A DNA stretch of 64,000 bases from CAJQQK01 sp965224225 (GCA_965224225.1 CBDCZF010000035.1:1054001-1118000); one strand, 5' to 3'; counted from the stretch's first letter, positions 16,614-24,825 are shown. Numbers and translations: made by a program. Notes: generated from the letters alone by a model not told the origin.

Positions 16614-17276
16614 TCACGGCTGGCCGAAAATAACCATGTGCATGAAGCGCGGCCCATGTGCGCCGCGGATGTTCTGGCCTTCGATGTCCGCCGTGCCGCT
16701 GGTGCCGGTGATGACGTTGATCGATCGGGGATGGCTGTTGCCTGCCTCGCGCACAATCGCCCAATAGTCTTCCGAATATCGCAGGATCCTTGCAGCATCG
16801 AGCAGGATGATGTGGTGCAGCGGCAGGAAGTTATAGAGCGTCGGGCTCTCCGGCCGCGAGGTAAAGACGAGCGAGCCGGTCTCTGCGATTGCATAGTCGG
16901 CAAGCGTCACCGCGACAGGCTCGTTCGCATCGAGCGTCTCGTGCACTGCGATGTCACCCCAGTCGAGGCCGACGAGTTCCGGCATCGGCGGCAGAGAGAC
17001 GGCGAACGGCAATTCAGCGCGCAGCAGATATTGGCGAACTGCCTCGGGCGCTGCCTCGAGCACCGGAACTTCATCGACCGTTGCCGTCAATCGTTCCGAT
17101 GTCGCCCGCTCTATGAAGCGTGCCCGGTTCGACTGGCTGTCGAACTTCGGCTGGTAGCGTGCCGGCCCGTCGACAAGCGCCTGCGCCTCCCGGGCAACCT
17201 GCGCCGGGTCAACGGTTTGGCGTCCGAGCGTGCGGCGGATAGCCCCCAGAATGGCGTTTCGCGGGTCATCGCTCAT
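16614..17276 (-). CDS. lutC: Lactate utilization protein C (LUD domain)
   Basis: LUD-domain protein of 220 residues and third component of the LutABC system that oxidises L-lactate to pyruvate. Conserved marks include YAIAETGSLVFTSRPESP and the C-terminal NVITGTSGTADIEGQNIRGA-HGP segment typical of LutC. The ATG at 17276 (MSDDPRNAILGAI) overlaps the lutB stop by four bases, which fixes the start and indicates translational coupling. The much longer frame upstream is an overlap with lutB and is not used. Confidence 0.9.
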   Translation of the reverse strand: MSDDPRNAILGAIRRTLGRQTVDPAQVAREAQALVDGPARYQPKFDSQSNRARFIERATSERLTATVDEVPVLEAAPEAVRQYLLRAELPFAVSLPPMPELVGLDWGDIAVHETLDANEPVAVTLADYAIAETGSLVFTSRPESPTLYNFLPLHHIILLDAARILRYSEDYWAIVREAGNSHPRSINVITGTSGTADIEGQNIRGAHGPRFMHMVIFGQP

Positions 17277-18691
17277 CGCCTCCGACCCCGCCTGTATTGG
17301 TCGATGAAGGTTGCCCCCTGAGGCGCCGTCAGGTCGCGGTGGCGTGTCCAGCCGCCAGCCATGGGCAGTGACCGCAGCCGGCCGCGCCCGCCGGCAAGCA
17401 GACGCATCGCCAGGACACCGAACCTGGCACCCAGCCGATAGAGCCATGGCCGTTTGGCAACCACTGCCCAGAGCGCGAGGCCCGCCCGCGTCGCAGACGG
17501 CGTCAGCTTGCGCCGCCACTGTTCCTCGCGAAGATGGCGCATCATGTCGGGCAGCGGAATGTTGACCGGGCAGACCTCCTGGCAGCGGCCGTTCAGCGTG
17601 CAGGCATTCGGCAAGTCGCCGGCGCGTTCGAGGCTGGTCATGGCCGGCGTCAGGATCGCGCCCATCGGCCCCGGATAAACGAAGCCATAAGCATGACCGC
17701 CAACGGCCCCGTAGACCGGACAATGGTTCATGCAGGCACCGCAGCGGATACAGCGCAGCATCGGGCGCATGAAGTCATCGAGCAGCTCCGTGCGCCGATT
17801 GTCGACCAGCACGATGTGCAGTTCTTCGGGGCCATCCTTGTCGCCGTCACGCTTTGGCCCGTTGTTGTAAGTCGTATATTGCGTGATCTCGGTACCGAGT
17901 GCGGCGCGCGCGAGCAGGCGGATGAACACCGCACAATGCTCCATCGCGGGGACCAGCTTTTCGATACCAACGTTGACGATGTGCACCTTCGGCAATGTCG
18001 TCGTCAGCTCGGCATTGCCCTCATTGGTGACGGTGACGACCGAGCCGGTATCGGCAATCAGAAAGTTGGCACCGGAGATGCCGATGTCGGCGCTGACGTA
18101 TTTCGGGCGCAGTTCGCGGCGCGCACTTTCGACGAGTTCGGCCACATCATCCGACTTCTGCGGTTCGCGATGCCGGGCCCTGAAAAGTTCCGCCACCTCC
18201 TCGCGTGTCTTGTGCAGTGCCGGTACGACGATGTGTGATGGCGGATCGTCGGCAAGCTGGATGATGTGCTCTGCGAGGTCCGTCTCGACACGCTCGATGC
18301 CGGCCTCCGCCAATGCCTCGCCGATGCCGATTTCCTCACCGAGCATCGACTTGGCGCGTGTCACGGATTTCGCGTCATGGCGCCTGCAGATCTCGACGAT
18401 TTGGTCGGTCGCCTCGCGTGCGCTCGAGGCCCAGTAGACCTTGGCGCCCGAGGCAACGGCGTTTTTCTCGAACAGCTCCAGGTAGTAGTCGAGGTATTGG
18501 AGGGTGTGGTCCTTGATGCGCTCAGCTGCCGCGCGTGCCTCGGCGTATTCGGGATACTGCGCGACCGTCTCGCGCCGGCGAGAGGTCAGCAGGCCGGTCG
18601 TGCGATCAAGCGCCACCTTCAGGTTGGGCCGCTTGAGCGCCTGTTTGACGTTTTCCTTGAAGTGTTCCGAGGTTACCTGCACGTCGCTCAA
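17273..18691 (-). CDS. lutB: Lactate utilization protein B, iron-sulfur
   Basis: Iron-sulfur subunit of LutABC, 472 residues. The N-terminal LUD domain spans about 60-290 (GISGANFLIADTGSVVTVTN; ELTTTLPKVHIVNVGIEKL). Two 4Fe-4S motifs follow near 310-380: CIRCGACMNHCPVY and CTLNGRCQEVCPVNIPL. The C-terminal helical region carries conserved Trp and Arg residues. The start at 18691 overlaps the lutA stop by four bases, and the stop overlaps lutC. Together they are thought to form a cytoplasmic lactate oxidation complex. Confidence 0.93.
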   Translation of the reverse strand: MSDVQVTSEHFKENVKQALKRPNLKVALDRTTGLLTSRRRETVAQYPEYAEARAAAERIKDHTLQYLDYYLELFEKNAVASGAKVYWASSAREATDQIVEICRRHDAKSVTRAKSMLGEEIGIGEALAEAGIERVETDLAEHIIQLADDPPSHIVVPALHKTREEVAELFRARHREPQKSDDVAELVESARRELRPKYVSADIGISGANFLIADTGSVVTVTNEGNAELTTTLPKVHIVNVGIEKLVPAMEHCAVFIRLLARAALGTEITQYTTYNNGPKRDGDKDGPEELHIVLVDNRRTELLDDFMRPMLRCIRCGACMNHCPVYGAVGGHAYGFVYPGPMGAILTPAMTSLERAGDLPNACTLNGRCQEVCPVNIPLPDMMRHLREEQWRRKLTPSATRAGLALWAVVAKRPWLYRLGARFGVLAMRLLAGGRGRLRSLPMAGGWTRHRDLTAPQGATFIDQYRRGRRR

Positions 18692-19488
18692 CCCTTGGCC
18701 TTGCCGAATGGCCGGCAGATGCCGCCATCATCGGCCATGCCGGCCAGCACTTCGATGGTGTGGAAGACTTTGACGTTGCTGCCCTCACGCGTGAGCTTGC
18801 CGGCCATGTTCATCAGGCAGCCGAGATCGCCGGCGAGCAGCGTATCGGCACCGGAATGCGCGATGCATCGCGACTTGTCGGCGACGATCGCGTTCGAGAT
18901 CTCAGGGTATTTGACTGCGAACGTGCCGCCGAAACCGCAGCAGGCATCGTTGCCGTCGAGCGGTACGAGTTCGAGGCCGTCGACGGCGGCCAGCAGGGCA
19001 CGCGGCTGGTAATGTACGCCAAGCTCGCGCAGGCCCGAGCAACTGTCGTGATAGGTCGCCGTGCCGTCATAACGCGCGCCTTCGGGGCGATAGTCCATCA
19101 CATCGACCAGAAAGCTCAGGATCTCATGCGTACTGGCCGCCAGCGCTTCGTGGCGCTTTGCCCAGGCCGGCTCGTCGGCAAACAGATCGCGATAGTGCAC
19201 CTTGATCATACCGCCGCACGAACCCGACGGCACCACGACATAGTCGAAGCCCTCGAAGGCCTCGATCACCTGCTTGGCGATGTCGCGGGTATGATCACTG
19301 CCGCCCGAGTTGAAGGCCGGCTGGCCGCAGCAGGTTTGCGTCAGTGGCACCTCGACCGTACAACCCGCATCCTCCAGGAGCTTGATTGATGCAAATCCGA
19401 TCGAGGGCCGCATGGCATCGACAAGACACGTAACAAACAGCCCGACGCGCGGTTTGCCATCGCGTTTGTCGCCCTCGACTGACGTCAC
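18688..19488 (-). CDS. lutA: Lactate utilization protein A, Cys-rich (CCG domain)
   Basis: CCG-domain protein of 266 residues, resembling the heterodisulfide-reductase/glycolate-oxidase iron-sulfur subunit. Two CCG motifs are present, CCGQPAFNSGG and CCGFGGTFAVK, with paired upstream cysteines (GLFVTCLVDAMRP and SGSCGGMIKVH). I choose the GTG at 19488, which overlaps the nth stop as GTGA and precedes the family opening RVGLFVTCLVD. A longer frame to 19611 would overlap nth by over 100 bases. The lutA-nth overlap suggests the repair gene and the lactate genes share a transcript. Confidence 0.9.
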   Translation of the reverse strand: MTSVEGDKRDGKPRVGLFVTCLVDAMRPSIGFASIKLLEDAGCTVEVPLTQTCCGQPAFNSGGSDHTRDIAKQVIEAFEGFDYVVVPSGSCGGMIKVHYRDLFADEPAWAKRHEALAASTHEILSFLVDVMDYRPEGARYDGTATYHDSCSGLRELGVHYQPRALLAAVDGLELVPLDGNDACCGFGGTFAVKYPEISNAIVADKSRCIAHSGADTLLAGDLGCLMNMAGKLTREGSNVKVFHTIEVLAGMADDGGICRPFGKAKG

Positions 19489-20294
19489 TTTGTCTTCCCC
19501 TTGGGTGGCGCCGGCGTCTTGTCCTTGAAGATGCACAGGTCGGAAATCACGCAATTGTAACAGGCCGGCTTGCGCGCCGTGCAGACGTAGCGCCCGTGCA
19601 GAATGAGCCAATGGTGAGCATGGAGTCCATACTGATCCGGCACCACCCGTTCGAGGCCCTGTTCGACCTCGAGCGGCGTCTTGCCGGGGGCCATGCCGAG
19701 CCGGTTGGCGATCCGGAAGACGTGCGTGTCAACGGCCATGGTCGGCTGACCGAAGGCCATGTTCATGACGACGTTAGCCGTCTTGCGGCCGACGCCTGGC
19801 AATTCTTCGAGCGCATCGCGGTCGGAAGGCACCTCGCCGGCGTACTGATCGATCAAGGCCTCTGACAGCGCGATGACGTTCTTGGCCTTGTTGCGAAAGA
19901 GCCCGATCGACTTGATGTAATCGCGCACGGTGTCTTCGCCGAGAGCGAGCATCTTGGCCGGCGTGTCGGCGACCTTGAACAGCGGCCGGGTTGCCTTGTT
20001 GACGCCCGCATCGGTCGCCTGCGCCGAGAGCACGACGGCAACCAGCAGCGTATAGGCGTTGACGTGCTCGAGTTCCCCCTTGGGTTCGGGATTGGCCTCG
20101 GAGAGGCGGGCAAAGATGTCGCTGATATGCTCGCGGGAGATCTTCGGCCTCGGCAAGCGTTTCTTGGCCGCAGCTTTCTTCGCGGGAGCCTTCTGCTTCG
20201 TCGGCCCTGCCGTTTTGCCAGCTGCCGGTGCTTTGCGCGCCGGGCCACTCGCCGATCGGCTCTTGGACTGCGTCTTTTTTGCCGGGGCTCGCAT
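19485..20294 (-). CDS. nth: Endonuclease III
   Basis: DNA glycosylase/AP lyase that removes oxidised pyrimidines in base excision repair. It has 269 residues from the ATG at 20294. Residues 1-55 are a Lys/Ala-rich basic extension (KKAAAKKRLPRPK) beyond the usual 210-residue enzyme. The helix-hairpin-helix is LPGVGRKTANVV with the catalytic Lys, the catalytic Asp is in MAVDTHVFRIANRL, and the 4Fe-4S cluster is CTARKPACYNCVISDLC (spacing 6-2-5). A longer frame to 20378 would overlap the start of the divergent DUF2244 gene, so 20294 is preferred. It heads the lut run. Confidence 0.94.
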   Translation of the reverse strand: MRAPAKKTQSKSRSASGPARKAPAAGKTAGPTKQKAPAKKAAAKKRLPRPKISREHISDIFARLSEANPEPKGELEHVNAYTLLVAVVLSAQATDAGVNKATRPLFKVADTPAKMLALGEDTVRDYIKSIGLFRNKAKNVIALSEALIDQYAGEVPSDRDALEELPGVGRKTANVVMNMAFGQPTMAVDTHVFRIANRLGMAPGKTPLEVEQGLERVVPDQYGLHAHHWLILHGRYVCTARKPACYNCVISDLCIFKDKTPAPPKGKTK

Positions 20295-20341
20295 CAATTG
20301 TCCGACTTTTTCTGGCGATGATTCATCGTTACGCTTGAACC

Positions 20342-20836
20342 ATGTCCGAGCAAACGTCAACGTCAACCGCCGGCTCATTCAAAGCAGTCCTCACCCCGCA
20401 CCGTTCGCTGAGCCGGGCCGGGTTCCTGATCCTGATGATCGCGATCGGCCTGGTCAGCTTTTTCGTGGGCTTCGCATTCCTGTGGAACGGTGCCTGGCCG
20501 GTACTGGGTTTTTTCGGCCTCGACGTCGCCATCATCTACTGGGCGTTTCGAGCCAACTACCGGTCGGCACACGAAGCCGAGACCATCGAGGTGACGCCAG
20601 AGACCGTCCGGCTCACCCGGTCGACACCCGACGGCACCGAGACATCGATCGATTTCAACACCTACTGGGTACGCGTTGCAGTTGACGAGCGTCGCAACGG
20701 CCGCACCGCCCTGCGATTCGTGTCACACGGCCAAAGCTGCCACTTCGGGCGCTTCCTCACCGATGATGAACGGCGCGAACTTGCCGATATTCTGGCGAAT
20801 GAACTGATCGCGGCGCGCAGCCGGACCAGTTTTTGA
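20342..20836 (+). CDS. DUF2244 domain membrane protein
   Basis: A 164-residue inner-membrane protein of the DUF2244 family. The signature RSLSRAGFLILMIAIGLVSF leads into two hydrophobic segments (about 26-44 and 48-68, the latter WPVLGFFGLDVAIIYWAF). A soluble C-terminal domain follows, with VRLTRSTPDG and CHFGRFLTDDERRELADIL. The role is unknown; family genes often lie near nth or cytochrome oxidase genes. It is divergent from nth with 47 bases between the starts. Confidence 0.85.
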   Translation: MSEQTSTSTAGSFKAVLTPHRSLSRAGFLILMIAIGLVSFFVGFAFLWNGAWPVLGFFGLDVAIIYWAFRANYRSAHEAETIEVTPETVRLTRSTPDGTETSIDFNTYWVRVAVDERRNGRTALRFVSHGQSCHFGRFLTDDERRELADILANELIAARSRTSF

Positions 20837-20922
20837 ATTCACAATCCACTGCACAAGAATCGGGTCGCAGGTCGGAGCCTGACCATCTAGGTTGGCATCA
20901 GCCACGATGATGGAGATCAACG

Positions 20923-21840
20923 ATGCTGAGCCAGGCGACTTTGATGGACCAAACGACAGTTCCCAAGCTGAACAGGACCGCCAACAAGGACTACGAATCA
21001 GTACGCGAGGCGATCGCATTCCTGTCGGAGAATTGGAACGAGCATCCCGATCTTGACCGGCTGGCTGAACATCTCGGGCTGAGTTCGGCACACTGTCAGA
21101 AACTGTTCAAGCGCTGGTGCGGCCTGAGCCCCAAGGAGTTCGTCCAGGCGATCACGATCGATCATGCGCGCGGCCTGCTCGACGGCTCTGCAAGCGTGCT
21201 CGATTGCGCCCACGAAGTCGGCCTCTCAGGTGCCAGCCGCCTGCATGATCTGTTCATCGATCATATCGCCATGACGCCGGGTGACTACAAACGCCGCGGC
21301 GATGGCCTGGCGATGAGCTACGGCTTTCACCCGACATTGTTCGGCGACACATTGATCGTTGCCACCGACCGGGGTGTCGCCGGAATCGCCTTCGTAAACG
21401 ATGACATCGGCCAGACCCAGGCCGAGGCGCTCGACGACATGAAGCGGCGCTGGCCGAATGCGAGTTACGAAGAGCGGCCCGACAAGACGGCCGGCCTGTC
21501 CCGCCGGATTTTCGATCCTGAACAATGGTCGCCCGAACAGCCGGTGCGCCTGGTGATGATCGGCACGGACTTCGAGGTTCGTGTCTGGGAGGCGCTGCTC
21601 AAGATCCCGATGGGCCGCGCGGTCAGCTATACCGACATCGCGCGCCACATCGGCAATCCCAGCGCATCGCGGGCGGTGGGCAGCGCCGTTGGCCGCAACC
21701 CGATCTCGTTCGTCGTGCCCTGCCACCGCGTGCTACGCAGTGACGGTTCGCTTGGCGGTTATCATTGGGGACTGACACGCAAGCGTGCTCTGATCGGCTG
21801 GGAGACGGGGCGCGTGACAAATTCTGTTTCGTCCATATGA
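20923..21840 (+). CDS. AraC-type regulator fused to methylated-DNA-protein cysteine methyltransferase
   Basis: A 305-residue Ada-like protein lacking the Zn-cysteine methyl-phosphotriester domain. Residues 25-120 form an AraC HTH pair (LAEHLGLSSAHCQKLFKRW; CAHEVGLSGASRLHDLF). Residues 130-210 are the methyltransferase N-terminal part, and 215-300 the catalytic part. The latter has the DNA-binding RAVSYTDIARHIGNPSASRAV, the active cysteine in VVPCHRV, and the final SLGGYHWGLTRKRALI. It should repair O6-methylguanine and may regulate genes. The ATG at 20923 follows a GGAGA site. Without the Ada sensor cysteines its regulation must differ from E. coli Ada. Confidence 0.9.
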   Translation: MLSQATLMDQTTVPKLNRTANKDYESVREAIAFLSENWNEHPDLDRLAEHLGLSSAHCQKLFKRWCGLSPKEFVQAITIDHARGLLDGSASVLDCAHEVGLSGASRLHDLFIDHIAMTPGDYKRRGDGLAMSYGFHPTLFGDTLIVATDRGVAGIAFVNDDIGQTQAEALDDMKRRWPNASYEERPDKTAGLSRRIFDPEQWSPEQPVRLVMIGTDFEVRVWEALLKIPMGRAVSYTDIARHIGNPSASRAVGSAVGRNPISFVVPCHRVLRSDGSLGGYHWGLTRKRALIGWETGRVTNSVSSI

Positions 21841-22066
21841 CGTATAATTGACTTGCGATTGGTGCCAGAAACGCCTATGTCGAGCCGTGAAGCGTCAGGA
21901 ATTTGGATGTGGCGCTTGGCTCAGAGATACCGGTTAAGACGACAAGTCCGCTGTATTGGCGGCCAAGACGAAGCTTCCCGAAATTCTGAGAGAGCCATTT
22001 GGCTGTTCCGAGAGGGCTCAGCCAGGGTTCGTTCTATCCAAACTCTACTTGGGAAAGGCTAAGCCC

Positions 22067-22279
22067 ATGGCCATCAATGGCACCGTCAAGTTCTTCAACC
22101 ACACCAAAGGTTATGGCTTCATAGCTCCTGAAGACGGCAGCAAGGACGTTTTCGTCCACATTTCAGCTCTCGAGCGTGCCGGCCTGCCGCCGCTCAACGA
22201 AGGCGATCGCGTGAGCTTCGAAGTCGAAGATGACCCGCGCGGCCGCGGCAAGCAGGCAACCAACATCCAGATGGGCTGA
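22067..22279 (+). CDS. cspA: Cold-shock protein
   Basis: Single cold-shock domain of 70 residues that binds single-stranded RNA or DNA. RNP1 is KGYGFI and RNP2 is VFVHISAL; the opening GTVKFFNHTKG is standard. The ATG at 22067 is secure. The 226 bases between the AraC/MGMT gene and this start are gene-free and may form the long 5' leader usual for csp genes. A strong hairpin follows at 22305-22338. A frame extended upstream to 21956 is not coding-like. Confidence 0.95.
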   Translation: MAINGTVKFFNHTKGYGFIAPEDGSKDVFVHISALERAGLPPLNEGDRVSFEVEDDPRGRGKQATNIQMG

Positions 22280-22304
22280 CGCCAGCGATCAGCGACTTGG
22301 ATTT

Positions 22305-22338
22305 CAGACACCGCCGAACACTCGTTCGGCGGTGTTTG
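22305..22338 (+). terminator. Terminator hairpin of cspA
   Basis: A perfect 12-base stem, ACACCGCCGAAC (22308-22319) with GTTCGGCGGTGT (22324-22335), and a four-base loop, extended by weaker outer pairs to 22305-22338. It lies 26 bases after the cspA stop. Only a short TTT follows, but the stem strength and position support termination. Confidence 0.75.
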
Positions 22339-22450
22339 CATGTCTGGGCACACCGTCGGTGCAACAGAGGCGCTACCTTGTCGGCTTGATAGCGCAAAAC
22401 GCAAATCATTTGCGCTCACGGGCTGTTCCGGCCTGATGGCCGGGCCTCTA

Positions 22451-22516
22451 CAGGGGCGGCGCTAAGCGCCGGGCCGCCCCGTCGCGGCCTTCAGCGTTTC
22501 CGCCTTTACCGGAAAC
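22451..22516 (+). repeat. Three-hairpin palindromic repeat, copy A
   Basis: A 66-base unit made of three consecutive hairpins: GGCGC-taa-GCGCC (22458-22470), GGCCGC-6-GCGGCC (22472-22489) and GTTTCCG-7-CGGAAAC (22496-22516). A second copy lies inverted at 34682-34745. The first and third hairpins keep their sequence, while the middle stem differs in sequence but remains palindromic. It ends three bases before the stop codon of the downstream minus-strand gene, as REP-type elements often do. The family is not one I can name. Confidence 0.65.
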
Positions 22517-22519
22517 GAC

Positions 22520-23119
22520 CTAGCGCACCCGTGAGTCATCATAGCACTGGCGCATTACCGCACATCGGTGCGGACCGGAATAGTGCATCGAGGAACCGCG
22601 CGCCGGACGAATAAAATCGCAAATCTCTTTCAGACCGTCGACGGTCAGCCAGCGCTGCCGCCGCCCGCGCTGTACGGCAAAGCAGTCGGCCACCTCTTCG
22701 TCGGGCCCGCGGAACTGATGACCGCATTCGTGGCTGTAAATCCAGAGCTTGACCGCTGTCGGAACGCGGGCGACCAGTTTCGGATTGAGGATCAGGAAAC
22801 CGGGGTAAGCGGCACCATAATCATCGAGCGTATTATCGAGCACCGTCGGGCGCCGTCCGCAGACCAGGCGGTTGCCACCAAGCACGAGTTGGCCGGCAGG
22901 GATAATACGCCCGCCGACGTGCTTGGCGTACTGCTCGACGGTTGGCGTGCCGTCTGCCAGAAGCGGCCATGCCACCCCCGACAGAGCGGCGATAGTAACA
23001 AGCACGATAGTCAGCCAGCCTGCCAGCACGTGGCAGATCCTCGGCCCGCCCAAGGTCCGAACCATCTTTTGTGGCGCTGCAGCGAAATCTGTCCGTGCGC
23101 TGGCGTTCCGACGGATCAT
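22520..23119 (-). CDS. Putative membrane-anchored zinc metallopeptidase (HEXXH), unknown family
   Basis: A conserved-looking protein with one N-terminal membrane segment (near HVLAGWLTIVLVTIAALSGVA) and an exported remainder. The motif YSHECGHQFRGPDEEVADCF contains HExxH (HECGH) followed by an acidic EE-A-D segment, the pattern of gluzincin-type metallopeptidases. Several cysteines (CGRR, DCF, EICDF, HRCAV, QCYDD) could pair in the periplasm. Start choice is uncertain: ATG 23119 has AGGGA ten bases before it, while ATG 23065 and ATG 23146 are also possible. Protease activity is inferred from the motif alone. Confidence 0.6.
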   Translation of the reverse strand: MIRRNASARTDFAAAPQKMVRTLGGPRICHVLAGWLTIVLVTIAALSGVAWPLLADGTPTVEQYAKHVGGRIIPAGQLVLGGNRLVCGRRPTVLDNTLDDYGAAYPGFLILNPKLVARVPTAVKLWIYSHECGHQFRGPDEEVADCFAVQRGRRQRWLTVDGLKEICDFIRPARGSSMHYSGPHRCAVMRQCYDDSRVR

Positions 23120-23331
23120 GCCCTCGTTGTCCCTTGCGATCATCAAATCTTGAGCACATCACCCGACGTGGGCGCAACCGTGGCGAGATCCGGCTCGAAT
23201 CAACTCAACTCGATGCGTAGCGGCAACGGAGCTTGCCACGCCTTGCCGATCGCCGCAATTACCATCCCGCAGCCGAAGTTAGCCAGCAATCTAGGCTAAC
23301 TCACGGCGCGCTCGGCAACCCAGGTCAGTTG

Positions 23332-23643
23332 TCAGCAGCTTTCATAAACCGCAATGACCTGATGTACGCCAACGATCCGTCTGAGTGCTGTTTCGATGCG
23401 CTCCGCCGTTGTTTGCGAGACGGCTCCGACGCGCAGGTCGACGGTGATCCGGCTGCCGTCACCGTCTTCCGACGAGGCGTGCAGCCGCGATGGTACGTGA
23501 CCGAGTTTGGCCACGGGATCGACGATACGCGAGATGAGGGCCGGATCGGCATCGCCGACGACGTGGAACAGCGCCCTTGTTGCAGCCGGCAACTGTGATG
23601 TCGTGGAAGTCGATGTCGCCATCGGCGACAGATGGGTCAGCAT
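23332..23643 (-). CDS. Small ACT-domain-like protein
   Basis: A 103-residue protein; the ATG at 23643 has GGAG nine bases upstream. The sequence ALFHVVGDADPALISRIVDPVAKLG, followed by strands SRITVDLRVGAVS and VHQVIAVYE, has the beta-alpha-beta-beta-alpha-beta order of ACT domains, as in small regulatory subunits such as IlvM. No amino-acid biosynthesis gene is next to it, so a regulatory partner cannot be named. It stands alone between gene-free gaps of about 210 and 175 bases. Confidence 0.6.
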   Translation of the reverse strand: MLTHLSPMATSTSTTSQLPAATRALFHVVGDADPALISRIVDPVAKLGHVPSRLHASSEDGDGSRITVDLRVGAVSQTTAERIETALRRIVGVHQVIAVYESC

Positions 23644-23818
23644 CTGGACAACTCCGCAAGATGTGAAAGGAAACGAATTCGCGCAAACGCGCTTTCCCGA
23701 CCGCCCTCAGGCCGTCGGGGCAGTAATTCGAATGCCGATCACGATGCAGAGTTGTTGTGACATAGAACCAATTTAGCCGATGTCGAGTTGCTGATCCCTT
23801 AACGGAACAATGGTCCGA

Positions 23819-24505
23819 TCAGCCTTCCTGTTTGGCTTCACCGTCCGCATCCCCGCCTTCAGCTTCATCTTCGGCCGGGACCTCATCGACGGTTGCCTCG
23901 GCCATCAGGCGCTGCGCCTGCGAGATCCAGTCGTTGTTCTCGATCACGCCGCCGAGCTTCAGGACGTCGTCGATCGTGGCAATCTCATCGTCCGTCAGTG
24001 CCGCGATCTGCTCGTATTTGATGATATTGAGCTTGTTCAGCATCGTCTCGAGTTCGGCTGAGACGCCGCTGATCGCCTTGAGATCGTCCTTCTCGCCCTT
24101 CGGACGTCGGAAGCCTTTGAACGCCGCATTGAGGCGCTTGGCGCGCACGTCGGTACGTTCTGCAATGCGGGCCGAACGGCCGCGGCGACCCCGGAGGTAG
24201 TAGAGCTTCGCGCGGCGCACCTTGCCGCGGCGGATCACTTCGATATCGGCTATAAACGGTGAAAAGATCGGGAAGACACGCTCGACGCCTTCACCGTAGG
24301 AGATTTTGCGCACGGTGAAGTTTTCGTTGATGCCGGCGCCGGACCGCGCAATCACCACGCCTTCGTAGGCCTGGTTGCGCGTATTCTTGCCCTCGACCAC
24401 CTTGACCATCACGCGGACCGTGTCGCCGGGTCCGAATTCGGGAACCGCACGCATCGCCGAGATGCGGCTCATCTGCTCCTGCTCGAGCTCTTGAATGATG
24501 TTCAT
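23819..24505 (-). CDS. rplS: 50S ribosomal protein L19 with C-terminal helix-hairpin-helix extension
   Basis: Large-subunit ribosomal protein at the 30S-50S interface. Residues 1-120 are a standard L19 (FGPGDTVRVMVKVVEG; AYEGVVIARSGAGINENFTV; RAKLYYLRGRRGRSARI). The total of 228 residues is about twice the usual length. Residues 138-200 (DDLKAISGVSAELETMLNKL; YEQIAALTDDEIATIDDVL; NDWISQAQRLM) closely resemble the helix-hairpin-helix tail of alphaproteobacterial L21 and NuoE. Residues 201-228 are an acidic Glu/Ala/Gly tail. The gene is alone here; its usual neighbour trmD is 14 kb away. The start at 24505 is the standard L19 start. Confidence 0.95.
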   Translation of the reverse strand: MNIIQELEQEQMSRISAMRAVPEFGPGDTVRVMVKVVEGKNTRNQAYEGVVIARSGAGINENFTVRKISYGEGVERVFPIFSPFIADIEVIRRGKVRRAKLYYLRGRRGRSARIAERTDVRAKRLNAAFKGFRRPKGEKDDLKAISGVSAELETMLNKLNIIKYEQIAALTDDEIATIDDVLKLGGVIENNDWISQAQRLMAEATVDEVPAEDEAEGGDADGEAKQEG

Positions 24506-24825
24506 TGTTGTTTCCTTATGGCTTCAAGGCAGAGGAGCAAACAACGCCTGCCGGCCGATGCCGAAGACGGAGGCTCTTGCGTCCCGATTTTGGGAAATTC
24601 AGCGGTCGCTCGATAACCGATCCTGGCGGGTTTGTCGAGGCCCCAGTTCACCACAGTACGCTGATGTTGAGGCCGATGTGGCGGGCAGGGCTTCACCGAG
24701 GCGATGGGCTGTGCCTGATGTGCTGCGCACGCGGGGCCAGCCCCGCACCCCGCCGGGAGAAGTTTCTCCCGGGCCCACTGTTTTTGCTTGCGATGTTGGC
24801 GTGTCGTTTGCGTTATACTCCCGCC
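24506..24825. other. Gene-free interval between divergent rplS and polA, with two tandem hairpins
   Basis: Two adjacent hairpins, GCGGGG-4-CCCCGC (24731-24746) and CCGGGAGA-4-TCTCCCGG (24753-24772), are followed by TTTTT at 24781-24785 in the plus direction, like an intrinsic terminator. They lie 40 bases before the polA ATG with no plus-strand gene upstream, so they could stop spurious transcription or be a repeat. A frame extending polA upstream to 24505 reads through this structure and is not coding-like. A TATACT -10 is at 24814-24819. Confidence 0.5.

Noticed and set aside
21853..22062. 69-residue open frame before cspA
   Set aside because: No ribosome site or family likeness; more likely the cspA leader.
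24505..24825. 107-residue N-terminal extension of DNA polymerase I
   Set aside because: It reads through two hairpins and a terminator-like T-run, and lacks family likeness; the ATG at 24826 gives the normal start.
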